Assembly: GCA_038319025.1 (NCBI GenBank)
Contig: JBBQCW010000004.1
Span: 1-64,000 of the forward strand
DNA from: JBBQCW01 sp038319025
GTDB lineage: Bacteria; Actinomycetota; Thermoleophilia; Solirubrobacterales; Solirubrobacteraceae
Length of the DNA: 64,000 nt
Direction: 5' to 3'
Part shown: one piece after another, positions 39,872-48,442 of the stretch
Layout of the letters: each line of letters opens with the position of its first letter
Numbering within the stretch: the stretch's first letter is position 1
Notes under the pieces: model-generated
The model's database searches: none
What the model was told of the DNA's origin: nothing
What the model saw: only the letters and a program-made list of their open reading frames with translations
Program-made: the position numbers and the translations under genes

Positions 39872-40880
39872 TCTCGCTCACCTGACCAATGGTGACGACC
39901 AGTCCGGTCGCGTCGGATCCGTTGACCGTGAACGGAAGCGATGAGACGGCAGCCAGCTCGGGAACGAGCTCGGTCGGGATCGAAAAATCCACGTCGACGA
40001 TTGCGCGCTCGCCCTGGAACCCGCGGACATAGACATCGCGGACGCCGGGAACCCGGGCCAGGGCCTGCTCGAACTCGCTGAGCGACGCGATATCGCTGAA
40101 CGGGCCAGCATCGACGGTGATCGCCCCGATATAGACCTGCGTGGCCGCGGCGGCGTGGGCGGCAGGGATCGCCACCGCCGCGTATGCGGCCGGCGGGGGC
40201 TCATAGGCTACTGGAGCAGGCTGGTAGCCAACCGGCGCGGCGTCAGCGGCCGCTTGGGTGGCGGCGGCTCGGGCGACAGCGGCCTCATGGGCGGCGTGCG
40301 CTGCGGCATGAGCTGCCTGCGCGTCAGCAGCGGCTTGGGCGGCGGCGACGGCAGCTATCGCTGCGGCGTCCGCCTGAGCCTGCTCGCGGGCGGCCTGGGC
40401 ACGCTCGAAGTGGGCGGTCAGATCCGGTGGGACCTGGTGGCCTTGGGCGATGGGGACCCGCAACGGCGGGGCTTCCGGAACCGGAGCGGCGACGGCCGAA
40501 GGCTGCACCTCGGCGAGGGCACCGCGGTAAGCATCGAGGAGCCGGCCGGCCGATGCCTGCATATCGTCTCCGTAACGCCGCAACCGCTCGAGCTGAGCCT
40601 CGATGTCGGCGAGTTTGGTGTCCAGGGACGGCGCAGAGGGCAGCTCGGGCGCAGGCGGAGCAGCCGCGATGGGCGCCGGCGCCGGCGGTGCCGGCGCGGG
40701 AACAGCCGCGATCGGAGCGGCGGGAACCACCGCCACAGGGGCAGGCGCGGGCGGCGCGGGGGCAGGTGCGGGAACGTCCGGCCGACCGACGCGTGCGAGC
40801 TCCTGCTCGAGTTCGCGGAGCTTGCGCTCGAGCTCGCTCAGCGTGGTGGAGACGTCGCCTGAATTCCCGGATTGGGCCAT
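39864..40880 (-). CDS. Pro/Ala-rich coiled-coil protein with C-terminal alpha/beta domain, 338 aa
   Basis: Residues about 12-32 are a short coiled coil (TLSELERKLRELEQELARVG). A Pro-Ala linker of about 55 residues leads to a second coiled coil (LDTKLADIEAQLERLRRYGD) and a long Ala-rich helix (about 140-215). The last 85 residues form a compact domain with FSDIASLSEFEQALARVPGV then RDVYVRGFQGERAIVDVDF, resembling a ferredoxin-like beta-alpha-beta fold. The same helix-then-GV-strand logic is seen in domains that measure repeats or bind partners. It has no signal peptide. It is the first gene of the minus-strand envelope run, and a cytoplasmic scaffold role is likely. Confidence 0.7.
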   Translation of the reverse strand: MAQSGNSGDVSTTLSELERKLRELEQELARVGRPDVPAPAPAPPAPAPVAVVPAAPIAAVPAPAPPAPAPIAAAPPAPELPSAPSLDTKLADIEAQLERLRRYGDDMQASAGRLLDAYRGALAEVQPSAVAAPVPEAPPLRVPIAQGHQVPPDLTAHFERAQAAREQAQADAAAIAAVAAAQAAADAQAAHAAAHAAHEAAVARAAATQAAADAAPVGYQPAPVAYEPPPAAYAAVAIPAAHAAAATQVYIGAITVDAGPFSDIASLSEFEQALARVPGVRDVYVRGFQGERAIVDVDFSIPTELVPELAAVSSLPFTVNGSDATGLVVTIGQVSENV

Positions 40881-41022
40881 GGTGGTGTGTTCAACGCGCG
40901 CGCAGAGGTCCCTGCGAGCATGGAACAGTCTTGAACTACGCTACCACCGCGGGCAGCGTGCTTGACCAGGCGCACGGGATCACGCCCGCGAACCCGTGCA
41001 ACCGCTCAGCCTGGACCCAGCC

Positions 41023-41901
41023 TCAGCTGCCCAAGATCTCGATGGCGATGTCGGCGACGGCCGTCGGCGTGCGGCCGACCCGGACACCGACCGCTTCCAG
41101 CGCTTCGGCCTTGGCGATTGCCGTGCCCTGGGAGCCCGACACGATCGCGCCGGCGTGACCCATGGTCTTGCCGGGGGGCGCCGAGAACCCCGCGATGTAG
41201 CCAACTACCGGCTTGGTCACGTGCTCGGCGATGTATTCCGCCGCCTCTTCCTCGGCCGAACCGCCGATCTCACCGCTCATCACGATCAGCTCGGTCTCGG
41301 GATCGGCCTCGAACAGGGCGATGATGTCGATGAAGCTGGAGCCGGGAACGGGGTCGCCGCCGATCCCGACGATCGACGAGTTACCGAACCCGCGCTGGGC
41401 CAGTTCGTTGCCCACCTGGTAGGTCAACGTGCCTGAACGGGAGACGACGCCCACGTTGCCGGCCTTGAAGAACGAGGCCGGGATGATGCCGACGTTAGCC
41501 TTGCCGGGCGACAGGATGCCCGGGCAATTGGGCCCGACGACGGTTGTCTGCGGGAAATCGCGCTTGACCGTGTTGTAGAGCTTGAGTTCGTCGTGGGCGG
41601 GGATACCTTCGGTGATGATCACCACGAGCTCGACACCGGCGGCCGCGGCCTCCAACGCCGAGGCGGCCGCGAACGGCGGCGGCACGAAGATCATCGCCGT
41701 GTTGGCGCCTGACTCGGCCACGGTGTCGGCCCAGTTGGCGAAGACCGGGATGCCTTCGACGTTCTCCCCGGCCTTTTTCGGGTTCACGCCACCGACGACG
41801 TCGGTCCCGTAAGCGCGGTTGTTGAGCGTGTGGAACGAGCCCTCACGGCCCGTGATGCCGGCTACGGCCAGCTTGGTGTCGTTGCCGACGAGGATTGACA
41901 T
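41023..41901 (-). CDS. sucD: Succinyl-CoA synthetase alpha subunit, 292 aa
   Basis: This is the alpha subunit of the citric-acid-cycle enzyme that makes succinate and ATP or GTP from succinyl-CoA. It has the CoA-binding Rossmann start (KLAVAGITGREGSFHTLNN), GVNPKKAGE, VGPNCPGILSPG and the active-site phosphohistidine in TMGHAGAIVSG. Length is standard. It begins directly after the sucC stop codon, so the two are one transcript. Confidence 0.97.
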   Translation of the reverse strand: MSILVGNDTKLAVAGITGREGSFHTLNNRAYGTDVVGGVNPKKAGENVEGIPVFANWADTVAESGANTAMIFVPPPFAAASALEAAAAGVELVVIITEGIPAHDELKLYNTVKRDFPQTTVVGPNCPGILSPGKANVGIIPASFFKAGNVGVVSRSGTLTYQVGNELAQRGFGNSSIVGIGGDPVPGSSFIDIIALFEADPETELIVMSGEIGGSAEEEAAEYIAEHVTKPVVGYIAGFSAPPGKTMGHAGAIVSGSQGTAIAKAEALEAVGVRVGRTPTAVADIAIEILGS

Positions 41902-43050
41902 CTAGCTCTGCTCCTTGGCGAGCGCGACGACCTGTGCGGCCGCCCCGTCCATCGTCGTCGCGGCGTACACGTTGGGCAGCGCCGCCTCCTCCAGGATCTT
42001 GCGACCGGCCACGTCGTTGGTGCCGTCCAGGCGGACCACGAACGGTACGGTCGGCTTCAGGTCGGCGAACGCAGCCACCAGACCCTGGGCCACCTCGTCG
42101 CAACGGGTGATGCCGCCAAAAATGTTGAACAGGACGGCCTTGACGGCCGGGTTCTCCAGAATCAGCTCGACCGCCTGCTTGACCTTGGCGGCATCGGACC
42201 CGCCGCCGGCATCCAGGAAGTTTGCCGGGCTGCCGCCGTGCAGGGCGACGACGTCGAGTGTCGACATCACGAGCCCGGCCCCGTTGCCCAGAATGCCGAT
42301 GTCCCCATCGAGCTTGACGTAGATCACGCCCTCCTCGTGGGCGCGCAGTTCGATCGGGTCGGCGTTGGCCGAGTCGCCCAGCTCCGCGTTCTCAGGGTGG
42401 CGGAACAGCGCGTTGTCGTCGAGAGTCACTTTCGCGTCGAGCGCCTTGACCTGGCGGTCCGGCGTCACGATCAGCGGGTTGATCTCGGTGAGGCTGGCGT
42501 CCTCCTCGATCCATACGGTGTAGAGCGCGAGCAGTGCGTCAGCGACGCCCTCGATTACGTCCGCGTCGGCGCCGCCCTCGGTGGCGATGGCGATCGCCTG
42601 CTCCTTGGTCAGCCCCACGAGCGGGTCGACGTTCTGCTTGATCAGCTTCTCCGGGGTCTCCTCGGCCACCTGCTCGATGTCCACGCCGCCTTCGACGCTG
42701 AACATGACGAGCGGCTTCTTGGCCGAGCGGTCGAGCAGGACTGACGCGTAGTACTCCGTCGCGATGTCCGAGGCATGCTCGATCCAGAGCGTGCGCACGA
42801 TGTGGCCCTTGATATCGAGGCCGAGGATGCTGGTCGCATGCTCGCGGGCCTCGGCGGTGTTGGCCGCGAGTTTGACCCCGCCGGCCTTCCCGCGGCCCCC
42901 GATGAGCACCTGCGCCTTGACGACGACGGGGTAACCGATTTCGTCTGCGGCGGCGACGGCGTCATCGACGGTGGTGACGGCCCGGCCGTCAGATACCGCG
43001 AGGCCGTGGCGGGCGAAGAGCTGTTTGCCTTGATATTCGAGAAGGTCCAT
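41902..43050 (-). CDS. sucC: Succinyl-CoA synthetase beta subunit (ADP-forming type), 382 aa
   Basis: This is the nucleotide-binding subunit. The ATP-grasp domain starts MDLLEYQGKQLFARHGLAVS and has VVVKAQVLIGGRGKAGGVKL, the EINPLIV nucleotide-binding site and DGDIGILGNGAGLVMSTLD. The C-terminal ligase domain ends with FNIFGGITRCDEVAQGLV. Length matches the family. It starts at ATG 43050, 32 bp from the divergent HAD gene, and is followed without gap by sucD. Confidence 0.97.
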   Translation of the reverse strand: MDLLEYQGKQLFARHGLAVSDGRAVTTVDDAVAAADEIGYPVVVKAQVLIGGRGKAGGVKLAANTAEAREHATSILGLDIKGHIVRTLWIEHASDIATEYYASVLLDRSAKKPLVMFSVEGGVDIEQVAEETPEKLIKQNVDPLVGLTKEQAIAIATEGGADADVIEGVADALLALYTVWIEEDASLTEINPLIVTPDRQVKALDAKVTLDDNALFRHPENAELGDSANADPIELRAHEEGVIYVKLDGDIGILGNGAGLVMSTLDVVALHGGSPANFLDAGGGSDAAKVKQAVELILENPAVKAVLFNIFGGITRCDEVAQGLVAAFADLKPTVPFVVRLDGTNDVAGRKILEEAALPNVYAATTMDGAAAQVVALAKEQS

Positions 43051-43082
43051 GAGCGGGCGCTGACAATAACGAACGTGCGATC

Positions 43083-43772
43083 ATGCCGGGCTTCATGGCG
43101 CTTCCTGCGAAAATCAACTGGGTCACCTTCGACGTCTACGGGACGCTGATCGATTGGGAGAGCGGCATCTCGGCCGCCTTCGAGAAGGAGGCCAAGCGCG
43201 AAGGCTTCACGATCGATCGCAAGGAGATCATTCCTCTCTTCCACGAGATTGCCCGGGATGTGGAGAGCGGCTCGTACGAGCTGTACGCGGAAGTGCTGCG
43301 CCGTACGGCCGTTCAGATCGCCGATCGCATCGGCTGGCCGCTGGAGCCTTCCCGCTCCGGCTTCCTGCCCGATTCGCTGAAGCGCTGGATGCCCTTCAAG
43401 GAGACGGGGGCACAGCTGCGCAAGTTCACCGGCGCCTACCAGACGGCGTTGATCTCCAACATCGACGACAAGCTGCTGGGCGAGACGCGCCGCCACATCC
43501 CGGCCGACTTCGACCTCGTCGTCACCGCACAGCAGGTGCGGGCCTACAAGCCGGAGCCCGCGCACTTCAAGGAGTGCGAGCGGCGCATGGGTACGCGCAA
43601 GAACTGGGTCCACATCGGCTCCAGCTACTACCACGACGTCGAGCCGTGCTTGAAGCTGAAGATCCCGGTGGTCTGGCTCAACCGCAACCGCGAGGTGCTC
43701 GAGCCCGGCCAGAAGAAGCCGACGGCCGAGGTCAAGACGCTGCTGGAGGCTGCGCGCCTCCTCGGCCTGTAG
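43083..43772 (+). CDS. HAD type II haloacid dehalogenase-like hydrolase, 229 aa
   Basis: Motif I is TFDVYGTLIDWESG, the form typical of L-2-haloacid dehalogenases (nucleophile Asp, then Y-GTL). Motif II is ALISNIDD. The Lys is in RAYKPEPAHF. Motif IV SSYYHDVEPC is close to the SSNxWDxxG region of true dehalogenases but lacks the Asn, so the substrate may be a phosphate ester instead. Length is standard. ATG 43083 or 43095 may start the protein. It is divergent from sucC and is followed after 19 bp by an MBL-fold gene. Confidence 0.85.
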   Translation: MPGFMALPAKINWVTFDVYGTLIDWESGISAAFEKEAKREGFTIDRKEIIPLFHEIARDVESGSYELYAEVLRRTAVQIADRIGWPLEPSRSGFLPDSLKRWMPFKETGAQLRKFTGAYQTALISNIDDKLLGETRRHIPADFDLVVTAQQVRAYKPEPAHFKECERRMGTRKNWVHIGSSYYHDVEPCLKLKIPVVWLNRNREVLEPGQKKPTAEVKTLLEAARLLGL

Positions 43773-43791
43773 GGCGGGCGGGGCGGCGGTC

Positions 43792-44568
43792 ATGAGGGTC
43801 GTCGGGCTGCATGCCGACGTCCTCGTCGCCACCAGCCGCGTCTACCAGACCACGTGCACGGTGGTCCGCGGCCGGCGTGCCGGCGAGGACGCCGGCGCTG
43901 AGGCATTCGTCATCGACTCGCCGGTGTTTCCGGACGAGTTGGAGATCCTGCCCACGCTGTTGGAGCAGGCCGGCTTTCCGTTCACAGGCCTGCTCGTCAC
44001 CCACGCCGACTGGGATCACCTGCTGGGACGCCTGGCCTTTCCGGGTGCGGCGATCGGCTGCGGGGAGACGACGGCCGCGCGACTGACCGCTGAACCTGGC
44101 GCGGCCGCGCGCGCCCTGCGCGCCTTCGACGACGAGCACTACGTGGAGCGCCCGGCGCCGCTATCGGTCGGCCAGGTGCAGGCGCTGCCGTCGCCCGGCG
44201 TGTGCGAGGTCGGGGACCAGGAGCTGATTCTCGAACCAGCCGACGGCCACACCGCCGACGGCACCGCGTTCTGGATTCCGTGGGCAGGCGTGCTTGCGTG
44301 CGGCGACTACCTCTCCCCGGTGGAGATCCCGATGATCAGCGAGGGCGGATCACGCGAGGCGTACCGGGCCACGCTGGAGCGGTTGCGTCCGCGCGTGGAG
44401 GAGGCCGACTGGGTGGTTCCGGGCCACGGCGCGCCGCTGGACGGCGCGCGGGCGTTGGCGATCCTGCGCGAGGATCTGCACTACCTGGACACCGGTGAGC
44501 TGCCGATCGCCCGGCGCGGCGCCGAGCAGAAGCGGATCGACGCGGAGAACCGGGAGCGCTGGGGCTGA
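43792..44568 (+). CDS. Metallo-beta-lactamase-fold hydrolase, 258 aa
   Basis: The fold is recognised from FVIDSPVFPDE, the metal motif THADWDH, the later GHTADGTAF His, LACGDYLS (bridging Asp) and VPGHGAPLDG (last His). The motif has Ala in place of the second His of HxHxDH, so one metal site may be altered. The final 35 residues form a helical REDLHYLDTGELPIARRGAE extension. ATG 43792 follows the dehalogenase gene by 19 bp. Substrate unknown; glyoxalase II-like or phosphodiesterase-like roles are possible. Confidence 0.83.
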   Translation: MRVVGLHADVLVATSRVYQTTCTVVRGRRAGEDAGAEAFVIDSPVFPDELEILPTLLEQAGFPFTGLLVTHADWDHLLGRLAFPGAAIGCGETTAARLTAEPGAAARALRAFDDEHYVERPAPLSVGQVQALPSPGVCEVGDQELILEPADGHTADGTAFWIPWAGVLACGDYLSPVEIPMISEGGSREAYRATLERLRPRVEEADWVVPGHGAPLDGARALAILREDLHYLDTGELPIARRGAEQKRIDAENRERWG

Positions 44569-44583
44569 CGACGCGCAGCCGGG

Positions 44584-45312
44584 TCAGCCGATGGTGAGGA
44601 TGCCTGTGCCGTCGGGCGGCGCGGCGACCGAGGCGAGCGTGACCACGGAGCCGGAGTAGGGACCGCCGTCGAGGACGCACGCTCCCATGTTGTTGAGCCC
44701 ATACATCTGGACGGCGGCGAGAGTTTCGGCGGGGCCGGCGAGCTTCCAGGCTTGGACGGGTCCGAGCACCGGGGTGCTGGGTCGGTAGACGACGCGTGAT
44801 GTGCCGCCGACGGAGTCGAGCAGGAGTTGTGCGGTGCTGCCGGACGCCTCTAGGTAGGCGGTGCCTGTGCAGGTGTTCGTCTTGAAGTTCGGCGACGAGC
44901 CGATCGGATAGAGCTGCCCGCTCTCCAGGTAGGTGAAGACGCCGCCGTCGCGCAGCACGAAGTACAGGTTGACGCCTTCGTTGATCACCCCGACGTACTG
45001 GCCGATTACGTTGCCGGCCGCATCCTTCACGTTCAGCACGGGGCCAGGAGCCCCCGGGAGGCCGGCGGCACCGCCGGCCCCGGGCGCACCGGTCGCGCCC
45101 TTCGGGCCCGCCGTGTTCCAGCTCACCTTGGTCGTGCCTTTCGGGCACTTCTTCTTCGCCTTCGTCCCCACCATGATCTTTGCGGCGCCGCTGTGCTTGT
45201 TCACGCACGCGGTGACGGTGCTCCCGGCCGCGTCGGCGGCCGTGGGGGCGATCGTCAACGCAATGGCGGCCAGTACGACGGAGGTGAGGGTGCGGGCGAG
45301 GGGCGTTGGCAT
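44584..45312 (-). CDS. Secreted protein with short collagen-like tract, 242 aa
   Basis: A signal peptide (residues 1-28, cleaved near ADA-A) is followed by VTACVNKHSGAAKIMVGTKA with a later KKCPKGTTKVSW. This is the conserved Cys-bounded N-terminal module of Thermoleophilia surface proteins. Eight or so GXY triplets come next (GPKGATGAPGAGGAAGLPG). The C-terminal 150 residues form a beta-rich domain with one Cys pair and FVLRDGGVFTYLESGQLYPI. It is the downstream member of a tandem pair; the paralogue at 45338 has the same three-part layout. It is likely a cell-surface or matrix protein. Confidence 0.85.
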   Translation of the reverse strand: MPTPLARTLTSVVLAAIALTIAPTAADAAGSTVTACVNKHSGAAKIMVGTKAKKKCPKGTTKVSWNTAGPKGATGAPGAGGAAGLPGAPGPVLNVKDAAGNVIGQYVGVINEGVNLYFVLRDGGVFTYLESGQLYPIGSSPNFKTNTCTGTAYLEASGSTAQLLLDSVGGTSRVVYRPSTPVLGPVQAWKLAGPAETLAAVQMYGLNNMGACVLDGGPYSGSVVTLASVAAPPDGTGILTIG

Positions 45313-45337
45313 GAGATGGGGTTCCTGGTCAGTGGGG

Positions 45338-46075
45338 TCAGGAGATGGTCAGCGGACCGGGAACGTCCGGTGGCGCTGTGACGGGGGCGAGGGCGACCAG
45401 CGAGGTCGTGGCGGGCGGCCCATCGGTCACGCATGCTCCGCTGTCGTCCAACTGGTAGAGCTGCAGGGCCACGATGTTCTCGGTGGCAGTCGTGTACTTC
45501 CAGGCTTGGGTGGGGCCGAGCGGCGCCGACGCGCGATAGACGACGCGTGTCGAGCCGGCGCTCAGGGACACAAAGATCGACAGGTTCGACGCCGAGGAGG
45601 TTATGTAGGCCGTACCTGAGCACGTGTTGTTCTTGTAGTCCGGTGAGGCGTTTGTGGCCGCCACCTTGCCGTTTGAGCGGTACACGTAGGAGCCGCCGTC
45701 ACGTAGGACGAAGAATATGCTGAGGTTCGACGACGGCAGGTACCCGAGGAGCTGGCCGAGTGTGGCCCCGGCCGCGTCCTTGACCATCGTCGGCGCGTGG
45801 ACCGGACCCGGTGATCCGGGTGCCCCGCCGGCGCCTGCGGGGCCGGGGTCACCCTGCTGGCCGGCGGCGGCCCAGTGCTGCTTCTTGTAACCCCGCGGGC
45901 ACTTCTTGGCGGCCTTCTTGCCGAGCAGGATGGTGAAGGCCCCGGTACGGCTGCTCACGCACGCGGTGACCGTCTTCGTCGCAGCCGGGGCCGGGGCCGC
46001 CGGCAGGGCCATGGCGCCGACGAGCATCGCGGTGAGGGCGATGGAGCGGATGGGGAGGCTGGACCGAGTCATCAT
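45338..46075 (-). CDS. Secreted protein with short collagen-like tract, paralogue, 245 aa
   Basis: Same architecture as the neighbour 25 bp downstream: signal peptide (cleaved near PAA-TK), VTACVSSRTGAFTILLGKKA with KKCPRGYKKQHW, a shorter GXY tract (GDPGPAGAGGAPGSPGP), then a beta-rich domain with FFVLRDGGSYVYRSNGK and a Cys pair. The two C-terminal domains align over their full length with moderate identity (judged by eye), so they arose by tandem duplication. They are probably co-transcribed. The function is likely surface adhesion or matrix formation. Confidence 0.85.
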   Translation of the reverse strand: MMTRSSLPIRSIALTAMLVGAMALPAAPAPAATKTVTACVSSRTGAFTILLGKKAAKKCPRGYKKQHWAAAGQQGDPGPAGAGGAPGSPGPVHAPTMVKDAAGATLGQLLGYLPSSNLSIFFVLRDGGSYVYRSNGKVAATNASPDYKNNTCSGTAYITSSASNLSIFVSLSAGSTRVVYRASAPLGPTQAWKYTTATENIVALQLYQLDDSGACVTDGPPATTSLVALAPVTAPPDVPGPLTIS

Positions 46076-46154
46076 CTATCCGGGCGCAGACACGAGTGCC
46101 TGAAGTCGACGGTACACGAACCGGAGGCGTGATACGAGACTTCTTCCAGAAGCA

Positions 46155-46640
46155 TCAGGCCAGCTCGCCGAGCGACGCGCCGAGCAGCAGATCGCGGCCG
46201 TCGTTGCCCTTCGATCGCTCGCTGAAGCCAAAACGCCGATACAGCGCCAGCGCTGGCTTGTTGGTCTCCCAGGTGTCCAACTCGATCCGGCGCGACCCAC
46301 GCTCACGGGCTCGCTCCAGCGCGAGCGTCAGCAGTGCTTCGCCGACGCCGCGCCGGCGTGCTGCCTGCGCCACGAACAGGTCCTCCAGCCAGCAGTCCGG
46401 TGATGCGGTCCAGATACAAGGGCGGAACCGCAGTTGCGCCACGCCGAGAGGTGGTGAGTCCTCGTCGGGGGCGGCGAGCAGGAACTCGGTGTCGACCTTG
46501 TCGATCAGCCGCTCGACGCCGGCCAGGATCGCGTTGTCGCTGGGCTTTGTACGGCCGTAGTAGTCGCGAAAGCCGCACAGCAGCCGAGCCACCGGCTCAG
46601 CCTCGTCGTGCTCAGCGCGCCAGACGCGAACGGTGCTCAT
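46155..46640 (-). CDS. GNAT-family N-acetyltransferase, 161 aa
   Basis: The acetyl-CoA motif is plain: WLEDLFVAQAARRRGVGEAL followed by LTLALERARERGSRRIELDT (motif A, R/QxxGxG/A), with the later ETNKPALALYRRFGF (motif B). Length is standard. Its ATG overlaps the stop of the thioesterase gene upstream by 4 bp (ATGA), so the pair is coupled. Acceptor unknown; amino acids or small amines are common for this type. Confidence 0.9.
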   Translation of the reverse strand: MSTVRVWRAEHDEAEPVARLLCGFRDYYGRTKPSDNAILAGVERLIDKVDTEFLLAAPDEDSPPLGVAQLRFRPCIWTASPDCWLEDLFVAQAARRRGVGEALLTLALERARERGSRRIELDTWETNKPALALYRRFGFSERSKGNDGRDLLLGASLGELA

Positions 46641-47083
46641 GTGTTCGTGCGCACGTACCAGCGCACAGTCATCTCGGCCACGGTGTTGCCTTCAGCATCG
46701 GTCAGCGTGACGCCGATCGGAAACCGTACGCGCCCGTCCTTGGCCAGACGGGCGCGGAGTTCGTCGGCGTCCTCGTCCAGAGAAGCGGTTGCGTCGATCG
46801 GTCCGCGCGCGATTTTCATGTAGGCGATGTCGGCGTTCTCCGCCAGCGGAGTGATCTCGCCCATGATGTCGGCGAACGCACCAACGAAGGCGCCGCCGGA
46901 CGCAGCCTCGCCGGCGGAGAACAGCGCGCCCGCATGTTGGGAGCCGACGTGGTTGAGCAGCCGCGGCTCCTCCGGCAGACGGACGACGGCGTGGCCGGGC
47001 CCGACCTCCACGACCCGCAGTCCGATGTGCACGTTGAAGGGGATGGCCAGTTCGAGACCGCCCCGGATCGCTTCGTAGTCCAT
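46637..47083 (-). CDS. Hotdog-fold thioesterase (PaaI/DUF4442-like), 148 aa
   Basis: Hotdog-fold pattern: an N-terminal helix, strands with VVEVGPGHAVVRLP, then NHVGSQHAGALFSAGEAASG. The last segment is the long hot helix preceded by an Asn/His-Gly turn, as in PaaI-like and DUF4442 acyl-CoA thioesterases. The rest of the sheet is complete (KIARGPIDATASLDED, GVTLTDAEGNTVAEMTVRWY). It probably hydrolyses an acyl-CoA. It is divergent from the saccharopine dehydrogenase-like gene (64 bp) and coupled to the GNAT gene downstream. Confidence 0.83.
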   Translation of the reverse strand: MDYEAIRGGLELAIPFNVHIGLRVVEVGPGHAVVRLPEEPRLLNHVGSQHAGALFSAGEAASGGAFVGAFADIMGEITPLAENADIAYMKIARGPIDATASLDEDADELRARLAKDGRVRFPIGVTLTDAEGNTVAEMTVRWYVRTNT

Positions 47084-47147
47084 GGTCGCACCCTACAAAC
47101 TGGCCGCAGCGTTGGGGAGAGGATCGCGGTCAGCTACCGTGCGGCCG

Positions 47148-48386
47148 ATGCGCATCCTCATCGTCGGGGCCGGTGGCGTGGGTTCCGCTGCCGCCGCCAT
47201 CGCCCGCCGCCGCTCGTTCTTCGAGTACCTGCTGATCACCGACTTGGACGGTGACCGCGCTGCTCGCGCGGCGCAGGCCGCGGGCGACGATCGGTACGCC
47301 TCCGCGGCGCTGGACGCGTCCGACGCCGAGGCGATCGCCGCGCTGGCGGTCGAGCATCGCTGCGACGTGATCCTCAATGCATGCGACCCGCGGCTGAACC
47401 CGCCCATCTTTGCTGCCGCCTTCGCTGCGGGCGCCACGTACCTGGACATGGCGATGACGTTGTCCGAGCGCCATCCGGAGCGACCGTTCACCGACACCCA
47501 TGTGATGCTCGGCGACGCCCAGTTCGCCGACGCCGAGCGGTGGGAGTCGGCAGGTCGGCTCGCCCTCGTCGGGGTCGGGATCGAGCCCGGCGCCTCGGAC
47601 GTCTTTGCCCGCTATGCGGCCGACCACCTGTTCAGCGAGATCGACGAGTGCGGGGTACGTGACGGCGCAGACCTTGCCGTCGCGGGCTATGACTTCGCGC
47701 CGACATTCTCGATCTGGACGACGATCGAGGAGTGCCTGAACCCGCCGCTCATCTGGGAGAAGGACCGCGGCTTCTACACGACCGAGCCGTTCTCCGGAGC
47801 AGAGACTTTTGAGTTCCCCGAAGGCATCGGGCCGATCGAATGCGTGAACGTAGAGCACGAGGAGGTGGTGCTCATTCCGCGGTGGGTCGACTGCCGCCGC
47901 GCGACGTTCAAGTACGGCCTCGGCGACGAGTTCATCGGCGTGCTCAAGACGCTGCACAAGCTCGGCCTGGACTCCACCGAGACGTTGCGCGTGCGCGGGA
48001 TGGACGTGGCCCCGCGCGATGTCGTGGCGGCGGCGCTGCCTGACCCCGCCACGCTGGGCGATCAGATGAGCGGCCGCACGTGCGCGGGGACCCTCATCAC
48101 CGGGTTGGGCAAGGACGGAGCTCCGCGTGCGACCTACCTCTACCACCTGGTCGACAACGCCGACACGATGGCGCTGGACAACTCCCAGGCCGTCGTCTGG
48201 CAGACGGCGATCAACCCCGTGGTGGCGATGGAGCTGCTGGCAGACGGGCGCTGGGCCGGCACGGGGGTGCTCGGGCCGGAGGCGTTCGACGCCGTGCCCT
48301 TCCTGGAGATGCTGGCGCAGTACGGCTCGCCGCACGGCTTGGTCGAACACGACCCGGCCAACCCGCAGGTCGAGTTGCGCGGCTGA
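47148..48386 (+). CDS. Saccharopine dehydrogenase-like oxidoreductase, 412 aa
   Basis: N-terminal Rossmann fold MRILIVGAGGVGSAAAAIAR, then LLITDLDGDRAARAA. The catalytic region shows CDVILNACDPRLNPPIFAAA and ATYLDMAMTLS. The C-terminal domain has GVGIEPGASDVFARYAADHL. This pattern fits saccharopine dehydrogenase / carboxynorspermidine synthase-type enzymes (NAD(P)-dependent reductive amination products). ATG 47148 is chosen, as the frame upstream to 47082 has no family sequence. Substrate unassigned: lysine or polyamine metabolism are the usual options. Confidence 0.87.
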   Translation: MRILIVGAGGVGSAAAAIARRRSFFEYLLITDLDGDRAARAAQAAGDDRYASAALDASDAEAIAALAVEHRCDVILNACDPRLNPPIFAAAFAAGATYLDMAMTLSERHPERPFTDTHVMLGDAQFADAERWESAGRLALVGVGIEPGASDVFARYAADHLFSEIDECGVRDGADLAVAGYDFAPTFSIWTTIEECLNPPLIWEKDRGFYTTEPFSGAETFEFPEGIGPIECVNVEHEEVVLIPRWVDCRRATFKYGLGDEFIGVLKTLHKLGLDSTETLRVRGMDVAPRDVVAAALPDPATLGDQMSGRTCAGTLITGLGKDGAPRATYLYHLVDNADTMALDNSQAVVWQTAINPVVAMELLADGRWAGTGVLGPEAFDAVPFLEMLAQYGSPHGLVEHDPANPQVELRG

Positions 48387-48442
48387 TCGCGGGCGCCGTC
48401 GTCCGGCGCGCATGGCCGACCCCGGCGCTACTGTCGGCAGTG

